Source: a bacterium UBP6_UBA1209 | Lineage (GTDB): Bacteria > UBP6 > UBA1177 | Length of the DNA stretch: 16,691 bases | Direction: 5' to 3' | Assembly (NCBI GenBank): GCA_002309575.1 | Contig: DBXP01000016.1 | Coordinates: 5,124-21,814 of the forward strand | Part shown: piece by piece, positions 13,590 to 16,691 of the stretch | Layout: each line of letters opens with the position of its first letter | Numbering within the stretch: the first letter of the stretch is position 1 | The notes under the pieces: generated by a model | Told to the model about the DNA's origin: nothing | Database searches by the model: none | What the model saw: the letters and a program-made list of their open reading frames with translations, nothing else | Position numbers and translations under genes: made by a program

Positions 13590-15014
13590 TCAGAGATACT
13601 TATAGAATGCCCTGTAAGCCAGGTAGGTGTTGTAAAGGTCAGCCTTCGACGAGACCTCGAACGGGCTGTGCATCGAAAGGATAGCGGTACCGACATCAAG
13701 AACATCCATACCGTACTCGGCGATGAACATAGCGATCGTTCCGCCGCCGCCGCAGTCTACCTTTCCGAGTTCTGCAGTCTGCCATCTTGCGTTATCCTTG
13801 TTGAATGCAGCTCTGCACTTTGCAACAAATTCAGCATGTGCTTCGTTGGAGTTTCCCTTGCCGCCTGCGCCTGTGAACTTCGTGAGGCAGACACCCCAGC
13901 CGACCTTTCCGGCATTCATCGGCTCAAAAACGCCGGCCCACTCAGGCTCGATACCGGCGTTGACATCGGAGCTGAGGAACTTGCTGTCTGCAAGCGAGTT
14001 GATAAGCGTGTTGTAATCGCCCTTGCCGTAGAGGTTGATGAGCTTGTTGACAGCCCTTTCAAGAATGTTGGAGTTTGCGCCGGCATTGCCCTTCGAGCCG
14101 ATCTCCTCTTTGTCGAAGAACATCGCGATCTTGTTCTGGTTTGACTTTCCGGAATCGAAAATCGCCTGCATAGCACAGTAAGCGCAGATCCTGTCGTCCT
14201 GGCCGTGCGAACCGACGAAGCTTCTGTCCAGACCGACATCCCTTGCCTTTCCTGCAGGAACGACCTGAAGCTCGGCGGATACGAAATCCTCCTCCTTGAA
14301 GCCGTATTTTTTGTAAAGCATATCGAGGATAGCAAGCTTTACGCTGTCCTTGTCATATTTGAATTTATACGGAATCGAGCCGATGAGGATGTTGAGGTTT
14401 TCACCCTCGATGACCTTTCTAGCGCTCTTTTCCATCTGCTCCTGAGCAAGGTGGATAAGAAGGTCGTTTACGGTGAAAACAGGATCGTTGTCATCTTCGC
14501 CGATAACGATATCAACTGTCGTTCCGTCCTCCTTCACAACAACGCCGTGAAGAGCAAGCGGTCTTGTAACCCACTGATATTTCTTGATTCCGCCATAGTA
14601 GTGAGTCTTGAAATATGCCATATCCTCCTTTTCGTAAAGCGGATAGCCTTTGAGGTCAAGACGCGGAGTATCGATATGCGAACCGACCATCAGCCAGCCG
14701 TTTTTGAAGCTTGTGTCGTTGATTTCAGCAAGCACGCATGCAACATTATCGAAATTGATAAAAATCTTTTTATCCTTTGCTGTAGCCTCGCAGATGCATT
14801 TGTAGCCCTTCGCCTTAGCCTGCTCATAAATGGTTTTTACAGCCTCTCTTTCAGTCTTGGCCTTTGTCAGGAACTCCTTGTAGCCCCCAGCGAAGTCCAT
14901 GATTTCCTTAAGGTTTTTCTCGGTAATTTCACTCCAGCCCGACTTCTTTGAATAACACAGATCCTTCGGATCGAACTCCTTCTTTGGAGCAACCTTTTTC
15001 TTCGTGTCTGCCAT
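13590..15014 (-). CDS. apeA: M18 family aminopeptidase
   Basis: A full-length 474-residue zinc metallo-aminopeptidase of family M18 that removes N-terminal residues from peptides in the cytoplasm. The binuclear-metal residues are readable: H113 (GSHIDTPRLDLKG), the Asp pair D273-D274 (GQDDRICAY), E303/E304 (FDKEEIGSKG), D350 (LSSDVNAG) and H449 (SMHSPFEV). THYYGGIKKYQWVTRPLALHG (137-157) is typical of the ApeA branch rather than ApeB, so the symbol is tentative. The start ATG has GAGGTG about 6 bases upstream. The gene stands alone: TATAAT upstream on its own strand, a strong terminator downstream. Preference for acidic residues is common in M18 but cannot be read here. Confidence 0.93.
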   Translation of the reverse strand: MADTKKKVAPKKEFDPKDLCYSKKSGWSEITEKNLKEIMDFAGGYKEFLTKAKTEREAVKTIYEQAKAKGYKCICEATAKDKKIFINFDNVACVLAEINDTSFKNGWLMVGSHIDTPRLDLKGYPLYEKEDMAYFKTHYYGGIKKYQWVTRPLALHGVVVKEDGTTVDIVIGEDDNDPVFTVNDLLIHLAQEQMEKSARKVIEGENLNILIGSIPYKFKYDKDSVKLAILDMLYKKYGFKEEDFVSAELQVVPAGKARDVGLDRSFVGSHGQDDRICAYCAMQAIFDSGKSNQNKIAMFFDKEEIGSKGNAGANSNILERAVNKLINLYGKGDYNTLINSLADSKFLSSDVNAGIEPEWAGVFEPMNAGKVGWGVCLTKFTGAGGKGNSNEAHAEFVAKCRAAFNKDNARWQTAELGKVDCGGGGTIAMFIAEYGMDVLDVGTAILSMHSPFEVSSKADLYNTYLAYRAFYKYL

Positions 15015-15057
15015 AATTCACCTCGATGAAAAGACGTTAATAAAGTAAAAACCAGCA

Positions 15058-15063
15058 ATTATA
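15058..15063 (-). promoter_or_regulatory. TATAAT -10 element of the M18 aminopeptidase gene
   Basis: A perfect TATAAT on the minus strand 43 bases upstream of the ATG, preceded by GGC. No acceptable -35 is found at 16-18 bp, where the sequence is a direct repeat instead. Activator dependence or an unusual upstream element are possible. Confidence 0.45.
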
Positions 15064-15064
15064 G

Positions 15065-15090
15065 CCACTTTTTATTAATTCCCACTTTTT
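15065..15090 (-). repeat. Two AAAAAGTGG direct repeats, 17-bp period
   Basis: On the minus strand AAAAAGTGG occurs at 15082-15090 and again at 15065-15073, the second ending 1 base before TATAAT. The pair covers the normal -35 position. It may be a regulator site or a small A-rich coincidence. Confidence 0.35.
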
Positions 15091-15092
15091 TG

Positions 15093-15608
15093 TTAAAATT
15101 TTACCGTTTTTGGCTCTTCAGTGAAACTCGAGAAGGTCGCAGTTGCGTTTTGGAAGTACAGGACCTGCGTATTTCCGTCGTTTTCGTTGTACATGCCGCG
15201 AAGGCTCGGATAGTTGTCGAGCATACTCTTTTTAGCCTCGACGCTGTCGTCATTCACAAGTTCGCCGGCAAGTCTCAGCCATCTTTTGCCGTCGAAACAG
15301 CAGAGCTCCGCCTTAGGATTCGCCGCAAGCTGTTTGGAGACGTTTTTCGATTTTCCCGTCTGGATATAGAGCTTTCCGTTGAAGATGTTGATAGTTCCGA
15401 ACGGACGTACTCTCGGCTGACCGTTTTCGACAGTCGCCAGATAATAGGTATTGCAGCTTTTGATAAATTCGTAAACAGATTGCATGGTCTCCTCCTTTTT
15501 CACGTTGTTATTTTTTGCAGCCGCTGTCTTTCCGGCAGCCAGACATGTCGAACCGGCAAAAATTGCAAACAAAAGCAAAAACAATGCCGATACACTGATT
15601 TTTCTCAT
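15093..15608 (-). CDS. Pyridoxamine 5'-phosphate oxidase-like FMN-binding split-barrel protein with signal peptide
   Basis: The long form has 171 residues: an N-terminal signal peptide (MRKISVSALFLLLFAIFAG, likely cleaved after CLAA at residue 25), a short Lys/Asn linker, then a complete split-barrel domain from residue 42 (MQSVYEFIKSCNTYYLATVE, RPFGTINIFNGKLYIQTG, ending FSSFTEEPKTVKF). Members I recall are about 130 residues and begin at this second Met. ATG 15608 has AAAGGAGGATATC before it; internal ATG 15485 has AAAGGAGGAGACC, equally strong, and would give a 130-residue cytoplasmic protein. Cofactor (FMN, F420 or haem) and substrate cannot be told from sequence. The gene follows the CorC-like gene by 51 bp without a visible terminator and is probably co-transcribed with it. 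Confidence 0.85.
   Translation of the reverse strand: MRKISVSALFLLLFAIFAGSTCLAAGKTAAAKNNNVKKEETMQSVYEFIKSCNTYYLATVENGQPRVRPFGTINIFNGKLYIQTGKSKNVSKQLAANPKAELCCFDGKRWLRLAGELVNDDSVEAKKSMLDNYPSLRGMYNENDGNTQVLYFQNATATFSSFTEEPKTVKF
15483..15497 (-). promoter_or_regulatory. Internal ribosome binding site and second start codon
   Basis: AAGGAGG (15491-15497), a 5-base spacer AGACC and ATG (15483-15485), in frame within the gene above. The site is identical in core and spacing to that of the upstream ATG at 15606-15608. It encodes part of the linker KKEET in the long form. Use of this start would omit the signal peptide. Confidence 0.7.
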
Positions 15609-15659
15609 GATATCCTCCTTTAGCTGTTCCTATTTTTGAAAACCGGATCATTCCGTCTG

Positions 15660-16691
15660 TCACAAAGTCTGCGATGCGCGTGAACCAGGATCATCTTTCT
15701 CTTCCCCGTTCTCCGAAAGGATGCGGACTTCGACCTTGACAATGTGCTTTTCGTTGCTGTCCAGGATTTTGAACTCGTAGTTTTTATATTTCAGAAGGAA
15801 TCCGACAGGCGGGACATAGCCGATCTGGCTCACGATGAAACCGCCGAGACTGTTGTAGTCTCCGTCCTCCGGGATCGAAATATCGAGATCTTCTTCCAGA
15901 TCGCTGATCGAAATATGCGCATCGACCGAAGCGACATCCTCCCTGATGATTTCAAAGGGTTTTTCATCTTTATCGTTCTCGTCCCTGATCTCTCCGACGA
16001 TCTCCTCAAGGATATCCTCAAGCGTGATGATGCCCGATGTTCCGCCGAACTCGTCGACAACGATCCCGATGTGAGTCCCCTCCTCGCGCATCTTTTTAAG
16101 GGTCTCGTTAATTTTCTGGGTTTCAGGGACATAAAAGAGGTTGTTGCGGGCGACCGTACTGATTTTGTCGTTGAGGACAGATGAATTTTTAGCGACAAGC
16201 ATAGCCAGATCCTTGACGTAAAGGATCCCCTTGATGTTGTCGATCGAATCCTCGTAGACCGGGATACGGCTGTGTCCCCACTCTCCGATCTTTCCGATCG
16301 CTTCATTTATTGTCAAACCGCTCTCCAGGAAGTCTGTCTCCGTCCGCGGAGTCATGATCTCCTTGACGATCGTGTCTTTGAATTCGATAACGCTCGTCAG
16401 CATCTCGCCCTGCTCCTCCTGTTCGAAAACACCCTCGTCGCTGCCTTTCTGGATAAGGTATTCGATTTCGTTTTCGGTTACCTCGGAGACTTCGTTGCCG
16501 CCGCCCATGATCTTTACAAGCGAATTTGCAAGTTTTGAAAGGACGATGGCAAACGGACGCAGCAGAAGGTCGATCACGCGGAAAAGGATAAGGGCAGGAA
16601 CAAGCCATTTTTCCGGGGCCATCTTTGCAAAGGTTTTCGGTGTGATCTCGCCGAAAATAAGGACGATCACGGTCATAACGGCTACAGCCAC
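15660..16691 (-). CDS. CNNM/CorC-family membrane protein with CBS pair (5' truncated by window edge)
   Basis: 343 residues are visible and the N-terminus lies beyond the right edge; the GTG at the edge is just the first in-frame codon. The first about 60 residues are the end of the DUF21/CNNM membrane domain (IVLIFGEITPKTFAK, VPALILFRVIDLLLRPFAIV). They are followed by the acidic connector (SEVTENEIEYLIQKGSDEGVFE), a CBS-domain pair (EIMTPRTETDF, WGHSRIPVYED, GTHIGIVVDEFGGTSGIITLEDILEEIVGEI) and a C-terminal CorC_HlyC domain (VDAHISISDLEEDL ... GYVPPVG). Members are linked to magnesium or cobalt export and are often labelled hemolysin-like; actual transport here is unproven. It ends in a charged tail (ENGEEKDDPGSRASQTL). 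It lies 51 bp upstream of the split-barrel gene on the same strand. Confidence 0.92.
   Translation of the reverse strand: MAVAVMTVIVLIFGEITPKTFAKMAPEKWLVPALILFRVIDLLLRPFAIVLSKLANSLVKIMGGGNEVSEVTENEIEYLIQKGSDEGVFEQEEQGEMLTSVIEFKDTIVKEIMTPRTETDFLESGLTINEAIGKIGEWGHSRIPVYEDSIDNIKGILYVKDLAMLVAKNSSVLNDKISTVARNNLFYVPETQKINETLKKMREEGTHIGIVVDEFGGTSGIITLEDILEEIVGEIRDENDKDEKPFEIIREDVASVDAHISISDLEEDLDISIPEDGDYNSLGGFIVSQIGYVPPVGFLLKYKNYEFKILDSNEKHIVKVEVRILSENGEEKDDPGSRASQTL

Noticed and set aside
14205..14951. 248-codon plus-strand frame opposite the M18 aminopeptidase
   Set aside because: Antisense shadow of a well-supported gene, with no homology features or promoter.
15054..15068. Sigma-54-like TGGC ... 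TTGCT element upstream of the aminopeptidase
   Set aside because: The GG and GC elements are 10 bases apart start to end-equivalent, two short of the -24/-12 spacing; the sequence is better explained by TATAAT.
16689..16691. GTG at the right edge as the true start of the CorC-like gene
   Set aside because: The sequence begins inside the membrane domain, so the real N-terminus must lie beyond the window.

Overview
The window reads as chromosomal sequence of an uncultured, probably anaerobic or fermentative Gram-negative bacterium. The clearest lineage hint is a pair of cysteine-rich lipoproteins that carry a DNDCNGIADDG calcium-binding-type motif (MopE-like) and a choice-of-anchor-L-type C-terminal half. 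That combination is familiar from Myxococcota and other deltaproteobacterial relatives. Metabolic hints are a biotin-dependent methylmalonyl-CoA decarboxylase cluster and a flavoprotein-rubredoxin fusion. Taxonomic placement is inference only. Signals are bacterial throughout: GGAGG-type ribosome sites, ATG/GTG/TTG starts, TATAAT-type -10 elements and one clean Rho-independent terminator.

Layout. (1) Positions 1-2644, minus strand: an operon mce - mmdA - OadG/MmdD-like subunit - biotin carrier (cut by the left edge). It would epimerise methylmalonyl-CoA and decarboxylate it to propionyl-CoA; the multi-pass beta subunit of the sodium pump is not visible. (2) A 151-bp divergent promoter region (2645-2795). 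(3) Positions 2796-8649, plus strand: a membrane transglutaminase (TgpA-like), then dnaX, which has its own promoter and overlaps by ATGA a GT-C-type membrane glycosyltransferase with a C-terminal beta-rich domain. (4) Positions 8707-11795, plus strand: two tandem paralogous lipoproteins. (5) Positions 11797-13489, minus strand: thioesterase-like protein - clpS - flavin reductase/rubredoxin fusion, ending 1 bp from the lipoprotein genes. (6) Positions 13590-15014, minus: M18 aminopeptidase with its own terminator. (7) Positions 15093-16691, minus: a CorC/CNNM membrane protein (cut by the right edge) followed by a pyridoxamine-oxidase-like split-barrel protein.

No tRNA, rRNA, CRISPR array, transposase or integrase was seen, and no intergenic stretch exceeds about 155 bp. 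I do not see a clearly new multi-gene system. The most unusual points are: a split-barrel flavoprotein gene with two start codons, each with a perfect AAGGAGG site, one giving a signal-peptide form and one the family-standard cytoplasmic form; a thioesterase-fold protein whose expected catalytic Asn and Glu read as Ala and Gln; a possible -1 frameshift site in dnaX that would give a 434-residue gamma-like product; and the tandem lipoprotein pair.
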